A stretch of 10,166 bases of DNA from positions 1 to 10,166 of the forward strand of contig JAEZAU010000054.1 of the NCBI GenBank assembly GCA_023430325.1. Reading direction: 5' to 3'. Source of the stretch: Bacteroidota bacterium (GTDB taxonomy: Bacteria; Bacteroidota; Bacteroidia; Flavobacteriales_F; PHOS-HE28). The position numbers and the translations under genes are program-made. The notes beneath the pieces are model-generated. The model worked only from the letters and a program-made list of their open reading frames with translations. It had not been told where the DNA came from and made no database searches. This document shows, piece by piece, positions 1 to 7,071 of the stretch; the first letter of the stretch is position 1; every line of letters starts with the position of its first letter.

Positions 1-33
1 GAAGGCGGAAAGCCCGCAAGCCCTCACCCCCAG

Positions 34-54
34 CCCCTCTCCCGAGGGGAGGGG
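34..54. repeat. GC-rich palindromic element (possible dispersed repeat)
   Basis: The arms CCCCTCTCC (34-42) and GGGGAGGGG (46-54) pair along nine positions with one G-T wobble around the 3-base loop CGA (43-45). It is preceded by a C-rich run (CCCTCACCCCCAG) from 21. From memory, very similar strings (CCCTCACCCCCAGCCCCTC and a matching G-rich arm) occur as multicopy intergenic palindromes in many bacterial genomes. Copy number cannot be seen from one window. It lies 96 bases past the stop of the minus-strand gene, so it could also act as a transcription barrier. Confidence 0.5.
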
Positions 55-128
55 TCGCGAAGCGGACTTCCTGCATATTTGGCGCGGACTTGCAGCCGCA
101 GCCGCGCCCTGACAGGGACCCGCCCAAC

Positions 129-147
129 TCGATCAGCGGCAGATCGA
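129..147 (-). terminator. weak hairpin just after the FG-GAP gene stop
   Basis: TCGATC (129-134) and GATCGA (142-147) form a perfect 6-bp stem with a 7-base loop. It begins three bases beyond the TGA of the minus-strand gene (150-152). There is no T-tract on the minus strand after the stem, so intrinsic termination is doubtful. GATC-containing palindromes are abundant in this window, which raises the odds of coincidence. Confidence 0.2.
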
Positions 148-149
148 AT

Positions 150-3100
150 TCAATGATCCGACCCAACGATCACCAGTTTCTTGCTTGACAGGAAATTTCC
201 AGCCGGATCCACTGGAATGACGAAATAGGTCCCAGGCGCCAGGGCAGCCGCATTCAATAAGGCTCTGCTGCCGTTGCCGTCTCCCGTACACATCACTTCA
301 GCAACCATATCACCCATGACATTCTTGATGATCAGTGTTGCGGCCGTGGGGCCCGACCAGATGATATGTACAAGATCACCGATCGCTGGATTGGGAAAGA
401 TCTGAAGATCTGATGGAACATCCGGGCAAGGGTTCACATGTATCATTGCTTCCACCATCTCGTCTCCAGAGAGTGGAACCGATCGAAGTTGATAATACGT
501 TGAACCTGGCCGGATCTGACCGTCGCGCCATGTGTAGGACGTTGTCGTAAAGCTGTTACCGGCCGCTGGGATCGTTGCTGCATGCTCCCATTCCTTACCA
601 TCGAGGCTGTATAGGATCCGATATTCCACGTTCCCCGACTCACTTCCAGTTGACCATCTGATCTCGTTATGTGCATCGATGCAGTATCCGGAAAGATCGA
701 TCAGTTCTATAGGGAGTGGACCACATGCACCCAGATCGACCTTCAAGCTTGGTACTTGTGCATCGTGGATGCCTGCATGATACCAGGATCCGAACATTTG
801 TCCATTGATGCTGGTTGCAGGATGATAACGTACGCGCGTACGCCATGTGGGATGTGACGTACTACCCGGGATGGTTGCGACCATCTGGGTCAACTCCAGG
901 CCGGACAGTCCACTATTGAACCAACCCGGATCTTCCATGTTGATGCCCATTCCACTCGTGATCGGAACACCAGAGAATGGTGGACCATGGCCTTTGATCT
1001 CCGTGGCCAAACGCAATTTTCCGCGGCCTGCAGGCGAGCGCGCGAATTGACCTATGCCCCATGCACAACCGGCATCGAACGTATTATTACTGGTCTGAAC
1101 GGGAGTGGAAAGATCGGATCTGTATTGACGCGTTCTTCGCGTAATTCCTGGGCCGCCATTGCCATAATGAAGTGTTGCACGTCCTTCATTGGCCTGTCCG
1201 TTCGTGTAGGATGGTGAGCCGATCAATACATCAGCAAAGCCATCACCGTTCACATCTCCCGCGCCGCTCACCGAAGTACCGAGACCCGCGTTAGACTGGC
1301 CACCTGCGACATTCCATGCTGCCGCAGATGCCAGGCCGGATGGCGAACCCAGGTAAAGAAAAGCACGGCCTTCATTGACATAGAACCAACTCGAGAAGGG
1401 TGCCCCGACCAGGAGATCGCCATAGCCGTCCCCGTTCACATCACCGGCATGAGCCACGCTATTGCCGAACTGTGCATTCTCTTGATCGTTCTCCAAAACC
1501 AGCGAAGGTGCTGCAGCAAGCCCACCCGGTGCACCATGGTAGATGCGGACCAGTCCTTCATTGGCCTGCCCATTGCCTGCGCGTGAAACGGCGACGAATA
1601 CATCGCTGTAACCATCCCCGTTCACATCACCGGCATAACCTGCGCTGTTGCCGAGTTGCGGTGATCCCGATCCGCCAAAGGCGGACCAGGATATCGTATT
1701 CTCAAGACCGATCGCCGATCCATGAACGATGAATGCGGCACCCTCTGTGCTGAACACATTATCATAGAGCGTGGCTCCTATGATCGCATCATCGTATCCA
1801 TCGCCATTCACATCACCTGCAAGGCCAACAGAGATGCCGAAGAAGCCGTTCATCTGTCCGCCATCCATCATCCAATCCGGTGTGGAAGAAAGCCCCGTTG
1901 CCGATCCCAGGAATACATAACAGCGGCCTTCCGCAGTTAGTGTGGCCGTATACATGTAAGCCCCCACGATCACGTCACTAAAACCATCCCCGTTCACATC
2001 ACCTACTGTGGATACGCTCCAACCTGAGCGAGCGTTGGCCTGATCGCTTTCGAAAGTCCATGCCGGTATGGTGGAAAGCCCTGAAGGGCTGCCGTGATAT
2101 ATGAATGACCGTCCTTCCTGTGTTTGGCCGTTCGAATAATAGGGTGAACCTATGATCACATCACCATATCCATCGCCGTTCACATCGCCGGCCGACCTTG
2201 CGCTGAAACCGAAGCGCGCTTCCGCCTGGTCGCTTTCTGCTGTCCATGAAGGAACAGCTGAGAGGCCCGTTGTTGATCCCAGATACAGCGATACTCTTCC
2301 CTCACGAATCTGACCATTGGAGAACATCGGTGCACCAACGAGTACGTCACTGAAACCGTCTCCGTTAACATCTCCCGCGCTGGAGACCGATCCACCGAGT
2401 CCGGCATCCACTGAATTGCCTTCAATGTTCCATGATGCGGTAGCGGAGGGTACTGCTGTACTTCCATGGAACAACAACACCACACCTTCATTGATCTGGC
2501 CATTGTCATAGAACGGTGCGCCGATCACCAGGTCGGCGATCCCATCGCCGTTGACATCACCGGCCGGTGCCACTTTCGCCCCGAGCTCTGCGCCGATCTG
2601 CTGCCCTTCAAAAGACCAGTTCGCCGAAAGCGACAGACCTGATGCTGTAGGAGCTCCTCTGAACACACGCACCAGACCTTCAGTGGCCTGGCCATTGGTG
2701 TATCGCGGAAGGCCGATCGCCACGTCCGAATAACCATCGCCGTTCAGATCACCAGGACCAGACACGGAGGATCCAGCCTGAGCACTTGCCTGACCGCCGT
2801 TATGCGCCCAGGATGGAGCTGCGGCAATGCCGGTAGCGCTACCACGATAAAGCAATGCCTGCCCTTGTTGCGGGAGGGTTCCGCTGAAGAGGGGTGATCC
2901 GGCAAGTACATCGGAATAGCCATCGCCATTCACATCTCCCGCGAAGCTGACAGAATGACCCAATCGAGCACCAGCCGCTGCACGAAAGCGTGAAGCTGCC
3001 GGGATCGTACCCGGACCGGTGGCTGATCCATGATAAATAAAGATCGCTCCTTCATCGGCCAAAGTGTTATCATAAAGTGGTGCGCCGATAACGATATCAC

Positions 3101-4541
3101 TGAACCCATCGCCATTCACATCTCCGGCCGAGGAAATGGAGGCACCAAAAGATGCTCCTGCTTGATCGCGTTGAAGGATCAACGAAGGAGTGGAAGCAGG
3201 TGCGGTGGCGTTACCAAGAAAAACATAGACCACGCCTTCATCGGTCTGTCCTTGATCGAAATGTGGTGCACCGATCAGGATATCGCTGAGATCATCGCCG
3301 TTCACGTCTCCCGCAGTGGCAATACTTACACCCATTCGCGCATCGGGCTGATCACTTTCCACCGACCAGCTTGGTACGGCGGGCAGACCGGCGGCACTTC
3401 CGAGAAAGAGCATCACACGACCTTCTGCTGTCTGGCCGTTCGTTCTGTCGGGCGAACCGATCAACACATCGCTATAACCGTCACCGTTCACATCTCCCGC
3501 AGTAGCCACCGAATAGCCGGCATGTGCACCAGGTTGATCGCCGTACCAGGTCCAATCCGGAGTTATGGAGATACCGGCAGACGAACCCAGGAAAAGGAAT
3601 ACCGCTCCTGCGGCTCCACCGCCGGGATCGAATTCCGGAGCACCGATGAGCAGATCACTGAAACCGTCACCATTGACATCCCCTGCGGTACCGACGCTCG
3701 AACCAAATGTTGCGCCTGCTACATTCATCTCCACCGTGGCGTTGGCCGTACTGGACAGAGGATCGATGGTGATCGGATACACCGCCTCCTGATCGTCCAC
3801 CACGATGATCAGATCGTCGGCGTTCGCCCACATGCGTGCTGGAAGGAACTTCCCTTCAGAGTCCCACGCCTTAAGGCCGTCATAGCGGAATTCGACCTCA
3901 TGTTCACCCCTCTTGTCGCTGGCACGCATGAATTCTATGGCATCCGGCCCGTCATTGCGAGCAACGAGAGGACCTTCAATGTGCATGTGTACCTCGAGAG
4001 CCGCATCTCCGATGGGTCTTTTGTTCACGAGAAAATCCTGGCGCATGCCGTTGCGGTCATTCGTATACCGCATGACGAATTCTCCGTGGTCCACGCGCAA
4101 TTCACTTCCGTTGGATCGCATCCCCGGCGATCCGTTCGGAACAAGCAGATCGCCGTTCCGGCCAATGCTGCTCAACTCGAAACGCATCGACCAATCAGAA
4201 TGCTGCGATCTGCGGGCCATGATGAACCCTGATGCATCGAACTGGAAATGAAGATCCTGCTCGCGGTTCGGAGTTTCGAACTGCAAATGACCGCTGGGCT
4301 TGATCGCATATTCCAATCGCTCGATCACTTCATACCTCGATGACTGCGGATCATTCCAGGCACTGGCATGTGTTACAGGACCAGCGCTGTCAGAATTCCG
4401 GTCACGCACGACATATGACAAGGTGATGAACGAGGTCGCAATGAGCACGATGGCTCCGGCCATCAAATAATAGATCGCTTTGGAGAATGTGCCGTCGTAA
4501 GACACCTCTTCGATCTTTCCGGTTCTCTTGGGCTCTCTCAT
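150..4541 (-). CDS. large T9SS-secreted FG-GAP repeat protein (integrin-alpha-like beta-propellers)
   Basis: A 1463-residue predicted surface or secreted protein, probably for adhesion or ligand binding; no enzyme motif is seen. The N-terminus is hydrophilic and basic, followed by a hydrophobic segment at about residues 27-45 (MAGAIVLIATSF...), a long signal peptide or anchor. Residues about 65-262 form an unrecognised beta-rich domain ending in YPITIDPL. Residues 276-1130 hold fourteen FG-GAP repeats, each with a GDVNGDG(F/Y)SD-type calcium loop (first: D288, N290, D292, D296) followed by an (I/V)G(A/S)P-like motif. Residues 1131-1275 are an unassigned region, and about 1276-1370 resemble fibronectin type III. 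The C-terminus (about 1378-1461, starting IFPNP, then LAPGTYFV and KKLVIV) is a T9SS type A sorting domain. The start at 4541 has no clear Shine-Dalgarno, which is usual in Bacteroidota. An in-frame ATG at Met27 (4463) would remove the basic n-region and looks worse. The gene is divergent from the kinase. Function beyond 'secreted propeller protein' is inference. Confidence 0.93.
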   Translation of the reverse strand: MREPKRTGKIEEVSYDGTFSKAIYYLMAGAIVLIATSFITLSYVVRDRNSDSAGPVTHASAWNDPQSSRYEVIERLEYAIKPSGHLQFETPNREQDLHFQFDASGFIMARRSQHSDWSMRFELSSIGRNGDLLVPNGSPGMRSNGSELRVDHGEFVMRYTNDRNGMRQDFLVNKRPIGDAALEVHMHIEGPLVARNDGPDAIEFMRASDKRGEHEVEFRYDGLKAWDSEGKFLPARMWANADDLIIVVDDQEAVYPITIDPLSSTANATVEMNVAGATFGSSVGTAGDVNGDGFSDLLIGAPEFDPGGGAAGAVFLFLGSSAGISITPDWTWYGDQPGAHAGYSVATAGDVNGDGYSDVLIGSPDRTNGQTAEGRVMLFLGSAAGLPAVPSWSVESDQPDARMGVSIATAGDVNGDDLSDILIGAPHFDQGQTDEGVVYVFLGNATAPASTPSLILQRDQAGASFGASISSAGDVNGDGFSDIVIGAPLYDNTLADEGAIFIYHGSATGPGTIPAASRFRAAAGARLGHSVSFAGDVNGDGYSDVLAGSPLFSGTLPQQGQALLYRGSATGIAAAPSWAHNGGQASAQAGSSVSGPGDLNGDGYSDVAIGLPRYTNGQATEGLVRVFRGAPTASGLSLSANWSFEGQQIGAELGAKVAPAGDVNGDGIADLVIGAPFYDNGQINEGVVLLFHGSTAVPSATASWNIEGNSVDAGLGGSVSSAGDVNGDGFSDVLVGAPMFSNGQIREGRVSLYLGSTTGLSAVPSWTAESDQAEARFGFSARSAGDVNGDGYGDVIIGSPYYSNGQTQEGRSFIYHGSPSGLSTIPAWTFESDQANARSGWSVSTVGDVNGDGFSDVIVGAYMYTATLTAEGRCYVFLGSATGLSSTPDWMMDGGQMNGFFGISVGLAGDVNGDGYDDAIIGATLYDNVFSTEGAAFIVHGSAIGLENTISWSAFGGSGSPQLGNSAGYAGDVNGDGYSDVFVAVSRAGNGQANEGLVRIYHGAPGGLAAAPSLVLENDQENAQFGNSVAHAGDVNGDGYGDLLVGAPFSSWFYVNEGRAFLYLGSPSGLASAAAWNVAGGQSNAGLGTSVSGAGDVNGDGFADVLIGSPSYTNGQANEGRATLHYGNGGPGITRRTRQYRSDLSTPVQTSNNTFDAGCAWGIGQFARSPAGRGKLRLATEIKGHGPPFSGVPITSGMGINMEDPGWFNSGLSGLELTQMVATIPGSTSHPTWRTRVRYHPATSINGQMFGSWYHAGIHDAQVPSLKVDLGACGPLPIELIDLSGYCIDAHNEIRWSTGSESGNVEYRILYSLDGKEWEHAATIPAAGNSFTTTSYTWRDGQIRPGSTYYQLRSVPLSGDEMVEAMIHVNPCPDVPSDLQIFPNPAIGDLVHIIWSGPTAATLIIKNVMGDMVAEVMCTGDGNGSRALLNAAALAPGTYFVIPVDPAGNFLSSKKLVIVGSDH
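1152..3716 (-). repeat. array of 14 FG-GAP repeats, 186-bp period
   Basis: The first Asp of each calcium loop falls at residues 288, 350, 412, 474, 536, 598, 662, 724, 786, 848, 910, 972, 1034 and 1096. Twelve of the thirteen spacings are 62 residues and one (repeats 6 to 7) is 64. In DNA this is a 186-bp period, visible on the plus strand as recurring variants of CCATCGCCGTTCACATCTCC. Synonymous and flanking positions differ between copies, so this is an old array, not a recent perfect duplication. Integrin-alpha-type propellers have seven blades of about 60 residues, so fourteen repeats suggest two consecutive propellers. Confidence 0.92.
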
Positions 4542-4555
4542 TTCACATCTGTGAA
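4542..4555. promoter_or_regulatory. perfect palindrome touching the FG-GAP gene start codon
   Basis: TTCACA (4542-4547), spacer TC, TGTGAA (4550-4555). The element starts at the base next to the minus-strand ATG (4539-4541). It could be an operator, or an mRNA hairpin too tight (2-base loop) to fold fully. No regulator can be named from the sequence. Confidence 0.35.
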
Positions 4556-4651
4556 GATGGCCGGTATCAACGACACATCAGATCACGGATGGGGCGGATC
4601 GTTGATTCTGAGCTTTCCGGAGTGCTGACCGCCACGGATCTTGGGCGGGAG

Positions 4652-4680
4652 CCAACCTATACGGACCTATGAACGTCCAA
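4652..4680 (-). promoter_or_regulatory. possible promoter of the FG-GAP gene
   Basis: On the minus strand, TTGG (4680-4677) is followed after 17 bases by TAGGTTGG (4659-4652). This resembles the Bacteroidota primary sigma consensus TTTG-N17/19-TAnnTTTG with one mismatch in each box. It would give a 5' leader of about 100 bases. The match is weak and was found by eye. Confidence 0.22.
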
Positions 4681-4710
4681 TAAAGCGAAAACCTGATGCG
4701 GGGTGGGCCC

Positions 4711-4741
4711 TCTGCCGATCGGACCATTACTGCTACCTTGG
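4711..4741 (+). promoter_or_regulatory. possible promoter of the kinase-regulator operon
   Basis: TCTG (4711-4714) is followed after 19 bases by TACCTTGG (4734-4741), again one mismatch in each box from TTTG-N17/19-TAnnTTTG. A transcript from here would include the inverted repeat at 4864-4885 in its leader. Weak match, found by eye. Confidence 0.22.
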
Positions 4742-4863
4742 CGGCAACTGCATTCGCCTCACATCCAACAATTCGCCCCACCCGATCGGTCATCATCGAC
4801 CGGTACATCTATTATCGTCATGGCCAAGTTGCAGATCTGTCCGGCACAGCTTCGTGCGCAGCA

Positions 4864-4885
4864 CCTGTCAACGGCTATTGACAGG
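4864..4885. promoter_or_regulatory. 8-bp perfect inverted repeat beside the kinase start
   Basis: CCTGTCAA (4864-4871) and TTGACAGG (4878-4885) are exact reverse complements with a 6-base spacer, CGGCTA. The element ends two bases before the ATG at 4888. As DNA it has the size and symmetry of a dimeric-regulator operator. As RNA it would be a stem covering the ribosome landing site of that ATG. If the true kinase start is 5026, it sits wholly in the leader. The included TTGACA could also be misread as a -35 box. Confidence 0.5.
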
Positions 4886-4887
4886 GT

Positions 4888-6141
4888 ATGTTCTACGAAG
4901 AGTCTGATGTGGTGCAGCTCGATCCAAAGCTGCAGGTCGACCGTGGAGTTCCGATCAAGGTCCCGGCGTATGAGGGACGGAACAAGGGTAAGCGAAAGTT
5001 CACACTTCACGCCGGAACAGTGCTGATGATCAAACGATACTTCGGGAGATCGCCCTTGCCGATCCGCATGGTCTTCATGTGGGCCATACTGCTTGCGGTG
5101 CTATTCGTATTCACATCGTTCATTCACAGAACGAGCATGGGCTCACGCCCCGAACGTTTCGATTGGCTTGCAGTGGCACCCATACCCTTTCTGAATTTTC
5201 TGACATGGGCGCTGCTTTTCCCATTGGTCTATATCCTGGTCCAACGCTGGCCGTTGAACACGAAGCCGCTCTGGAGCAAGGTGTTGCTCCATCTGTTGGC
5301 CGGGTTCGCATTGGGCACCGTGCAGGAACTGTTCACCAATGCGCTCTATTTGAATTTGCTCGCCTATGCCGGCCGTTTCAGCTGGTCATGGGAGGTGATC
5401 GGTGAGGTTTTTCTGCAATTACCGGGAGGTATCCTGCAACGCGCGATGGAATATTGGGTACTTGTGATGATCCTCATGTACGTGGAATCCAGCCGCCAAA
5501 TGAGCGAGAAAGGCACACTATTGCTAAAACTGCAGAACCAATTACAGGCCGCCGAATTGAGTTCCCTGAAAAAGCAATTGAAGCCCCATTTCCTGTTCAA
5601 TGCTTTGAATACTGTGAGTTCACTCATGGAAGAAAATGTGGAAGCAGCTCAGGCTGTTCTGGTCAGGCTTAGCGAATTCCTCAGGACGAGCCTGCGCGAA
5701 GAGCGCGCGGACAAATTGCCGTTGATCCAGGAGGTAAGCACCGCCAGCCACTATCTGGCTATCGAGTCCGTGCGCTTCAAGGACAGGTTGATGGTGGAGT
5801 ATTCGATCATGAACGATTGCAACCAGGCCCTTGTGCCGAACTTGATCCTGCAACCATTGGTCGAGAATGCAGTGAAGCATGGTGCCAACACCAGCGATCC
5901 GATGATCCATATAGAGATCCGTGCAGAACGTGTAGGCGATAGTTTGAGGCTTTCGGTGATCGATGATGGACGTGGATGCAAGGATGTGGATGCTGCATTG
6001 AACAGTGATGGCATCGGGCTCAAGAACGTGAAACAACGGATAGCCTTGATGTATGGGGCAACGGGTGACTTCCGGGTAACGTCAGAAGGTTCACGCGGTT
6101 TCAGTGTTGTATTGGAACTGCCTTTTGAAGTTTCCGGCTAA
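4888..6141 (+). CDS. LytS-like membrane sensor histidine kinase (His_kinase family)
   Basis: Senses an unknown signal at the inner membrane, autophosphorylates on histidine and passes phosphate to the regulator encoded next. With the 4888 start it has 417 residues. Four hydrophobic segments lie at about 61-79, 98-118, 130-157 and 183-199, with no extra sensor domain. A coiled-coil-like linker (about 203-228) leads to the H-box around KPHFLFNALN with His234. The N-box LQPLVENAVKHG holds Asn327, followed by DDGRG (359-363) and GIGLKNVKQR (375-384) of the HATPase lid. These motifs are complete, so it should be active. The first 46 residues are hydrophilic and unrecognised. An in-frame ATG at 5026 (Met47, MIKRYFGRS...) would give a 371-residue protein starting just before the first membrane segment, and may be the true start because the inverted repeat at 4864-4885 abuts the first ATG. 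First gene of an operon with the LytTR regulator. Confidence 0.93.
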   Translation: MFYEESDVVQLDPKLQVDRGVPIKVPAYEGRNKGKRKFTLHAGTVLMIKRYFGRSPLPIRMVFMWAILLAVLFVFTSFIHRTSMGSRPERFDWLAVAPIPFLNFLTWALLFPLVYILVQRWPLNTKPLWSKVLLHLLAGFALGTVQELFTNALYLNLLAYAGRFSWSWEVIGEVFLQLPGGILQRAMEYWVLVMILMYVESSRQMSEKGTLLLKLQNQLQAAELSSLKKQLKPHFLFNALNTVSSLMEENVEAAQAVLVRLSEFLRTSLREERADKLPLIQEVSTASHYLAIESVRFKDRLMVEYSIMNDCNQALVPNLILQPLVENAVKHGANTSDPMIHIEIRAERVGDSLRLSVIDDGRGCKDVDAALNSDGIGLKNVKQRIALMYGATGDFRVTSEGSRGFSVVLELPFEVSG

Positions 6142-6146
6142 AGAGG
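6142..6146 (+). promoter_or_regulatory. Shine-Dalgarno-like site of the response regulator gene
   Basis: AGAGG directly follows the kinase stop (6139-6141) and lies 7 bases before the ATG at 6154. It fixes that start and suggests coupled translation with the kinase. It is the best-spaced ribosome-binding-site-like sequence I see before any gene in the window; the others have weak or no match. Confidence 0.5.
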
Positions 6147-6153
6147 CGACGGA

Positions 6154-6924
6154 ATGAACAACATCAGGATACTGGTAGTGGATGATGAACCCGCTGCACG
6201 GGCGCGCATCATCCGGTTCCTCGAACTGGACCAGGATGCACGTCTTGTGGGTGAATGCCGCAACGGCGTTGAAGCGATCGAGATCCTGGAACGGGAACCC
6301 GTGGATATCGTCTTCCTTGATATTGAGATGCCTCAGGCTAGCGGATTCGATGTCCTGAAGAACATGCGTTCCACACCACGGCCATTCGTCATTTTCATCA
6401 CTGCACATGACAGGTATGCGTTGAAGGCCTTTGATGTGAATGCGGTGGATTATCTGTTGAAACCGTATGATGAAGAACGCTTCATGAGCGCACTTTCGAA
6501 GGCGAAGGAGTTCGTTGAAATGCGCAACAGCAAGCAACTCGCCGGCCGTTTGATCGACATGGTGCAACAACATGTTCGCACCCAGAAAGATCATGCAGAG
6601 GAAATGGTGATCAAGGAGAAAGGCCGTTCCTACCACGTAAAGATGAAGGATGTGCTGTTCGTGCGGGCCGAAAGCAACTATTTGATCCTGCAGACAAAGG
6701 ACAGGCATTACCTCTTGAGGATGACCTTGAACATGCTGGAGACCGAGGTGGATCCGAAACAATTCCTTCGGATCCATAGAAGCTATATGGTGAATTTCGC
6801 CCATGTACGTGGTGCACGTTACAGCGGCAATAATGAGTTCATGTTCACCATGAGCAACGGCCAGCATCTGCTCAGCGGCAGAAGCTATCGCGATCAGGTC
6901 TCGGAAGCTCTGTCAAAGCGCTGA
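6154..6924 (+). CDS. LytTR-family response regulator
   Basis: A 256-residue DNA-binding transcription regulator, the likely partner of the kinase just upstream (12-base gap). Residues about 4-120 are a receiver domain: acidic pocket Asp10/Asp11, phosphoacceptor Asp56 in DIVFLDIEMP, Thr83 in FITAHD, and Lys103 in the LLKPYD switch motif. After a linker (about 121-147), residues about 148-254 form a LytTR domain, with the typical VLFVRAESNYLILQT strand region and the QFLRIHRSYMVNFAHV region, where the basic HRS and NFAHV segments are family hallmarks. All key residues are present. LytTR regulators usually bind direct repeats upstream of their targets; the targets here are unknown. The neighbouring T9SS cargo genes are natural candidates, but that rests on position alone. 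Confidence 0.95.
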   Translation: MNNIRILVVDDEPAARARIIRFLELDQDARLVGECRNGVEAIEILEREPVDIVFLDIEMPQASGFDVLKNMRSTPRPFVIFITAHDRYALKAFDVNAVDYLLKPYDEERFMSALSKAKEFVEMRNSKQLAGRLIDMVQQHVRTQKDHAEEMVIKEKGRSYHVKMKDVLFVRAESNYLILQTKDRHYLLRMTLNMLETEVDPKQFLRIHRSYMVNFAHVRGARYSGNNEFMFTMSNGQHLLSGRSYRDQVSEALSKR

Positions 6925-7071
6925 ACACATTATGCGTTCGTAAGATCCCGATAATGGCACCTCATGGACCAAAGGTTCTATTGATCGGATGGGGCCAAGT
7001 GTTGAGTATGATGCCAATGATCTGGCTTCGTTCACTGTAATTCTGAACTTTGCCGAAACACTTCAACGCAC
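6925..7071 (+). other. 147-base gap between the regulator operon and the T9SS gene
   Basis: No gene is seen. A 6-bp inverted repeat CATTAT/ATAATG (6928-6933, 6951-6956) has a long loop. A small stem GGACC-AAA-GGTTC (6966-6978, one G-U pair) has no following T-run. Neither is a convincing terminator. GAACTTTG at 7045-7052 matches seven of eight positions of the Bacteroidota -7 box TAnnTTTG, but has only TCTG 20 bases upstream as a -33 box. It would start transcription about a dozen bases before the ATG at 7072. The next genes may have their own promoter or be read from the kinase operon. Confidence 0.4.

Larger units (their letters stand above)
1..149. other. non-coding left edge, downstream of the FG-GAP gene
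   Basis: No credible gene is seen here. Frame 1 of the plus strand is open from the window edge to a TGA at 154-156. Its translation is low-complexity, rich in Pro/Arg/Ser, and reads through a GC-rich palindrome, so I do not call it. The stretch holds two possible hairpins, listed separately, lying 3' of the stop codon of the minus-strand gene. Neither is followed by a T-run on the minus strand. A gene outside the window could end just to the left. Confidence 0.6.
4542..4887. other. 346-base divergent intergenic region
   Basis: This separates the FG-GAP gene (minus) from the kinase gene (plus) and must hold both promoters unless they lie inside the genes. The short open frames here have atypical composition, and none looks real. 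It contains a palindrome at 4542-4555, a short inverted repeat CGGTC/GACCG (4787-4791 and 4798-4802), and an 8-bp perfect inverted repeat at 4864-4885 next to the annotated kinase start. Two weak matches to the Bacteroidota promoter consensus (TTTG, 17-19 bases, TAnnTTTG) are listed separately. I see no convincing direct-repeat LytTR binding site. Confidence 0.7.

Noticed and set aside
1..153. Open frame running from the left edge to a TGA at 154-156
   Set aside because: The product is low-complexity, crosses the GC palindrome and overlaps the end of the minus-strand gene. No domain is visible.
3030..4232. A 400-codon open frame on the plus strand
   Set aside because: It is fully antisense to the FG-GAP gene. 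Part of its product merely mirrors the 186-bp periodicity, with no signal, domain or sensible composition. The repeated codon pattern explains the lack of stops.
4878..4883. TTGACA as a classical -35 box
   Set aside because: It is one arm of the inverted repeat and lies inside the start region. Bacteroidota promoters use a different consensus, and no -10 partner fits before the start.
4641..5026. Several short plus-strand frames of 60-110 codons in the divergent intergenic region
   Set aside because: They overlap each other and the kinase start, have Arg/Ser/Pro/His-rich shadow composition and no ribosome binding site or domain.
6091..6867. A 258-codon minus-strand frame
   Set aside because: It lies antisense to the response regulator, whose residues are all conserved family motifs. 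The product is His/Ile-rich and unlike any known protein.
4542..7071. Direct-repeat LytTR binding sites in either intergenic region
   Set aside because: Looked for paired GTT-type half-sites at about one or two helical turns. Only isolated fragments such as GCGTTCG were found, too weak to report.
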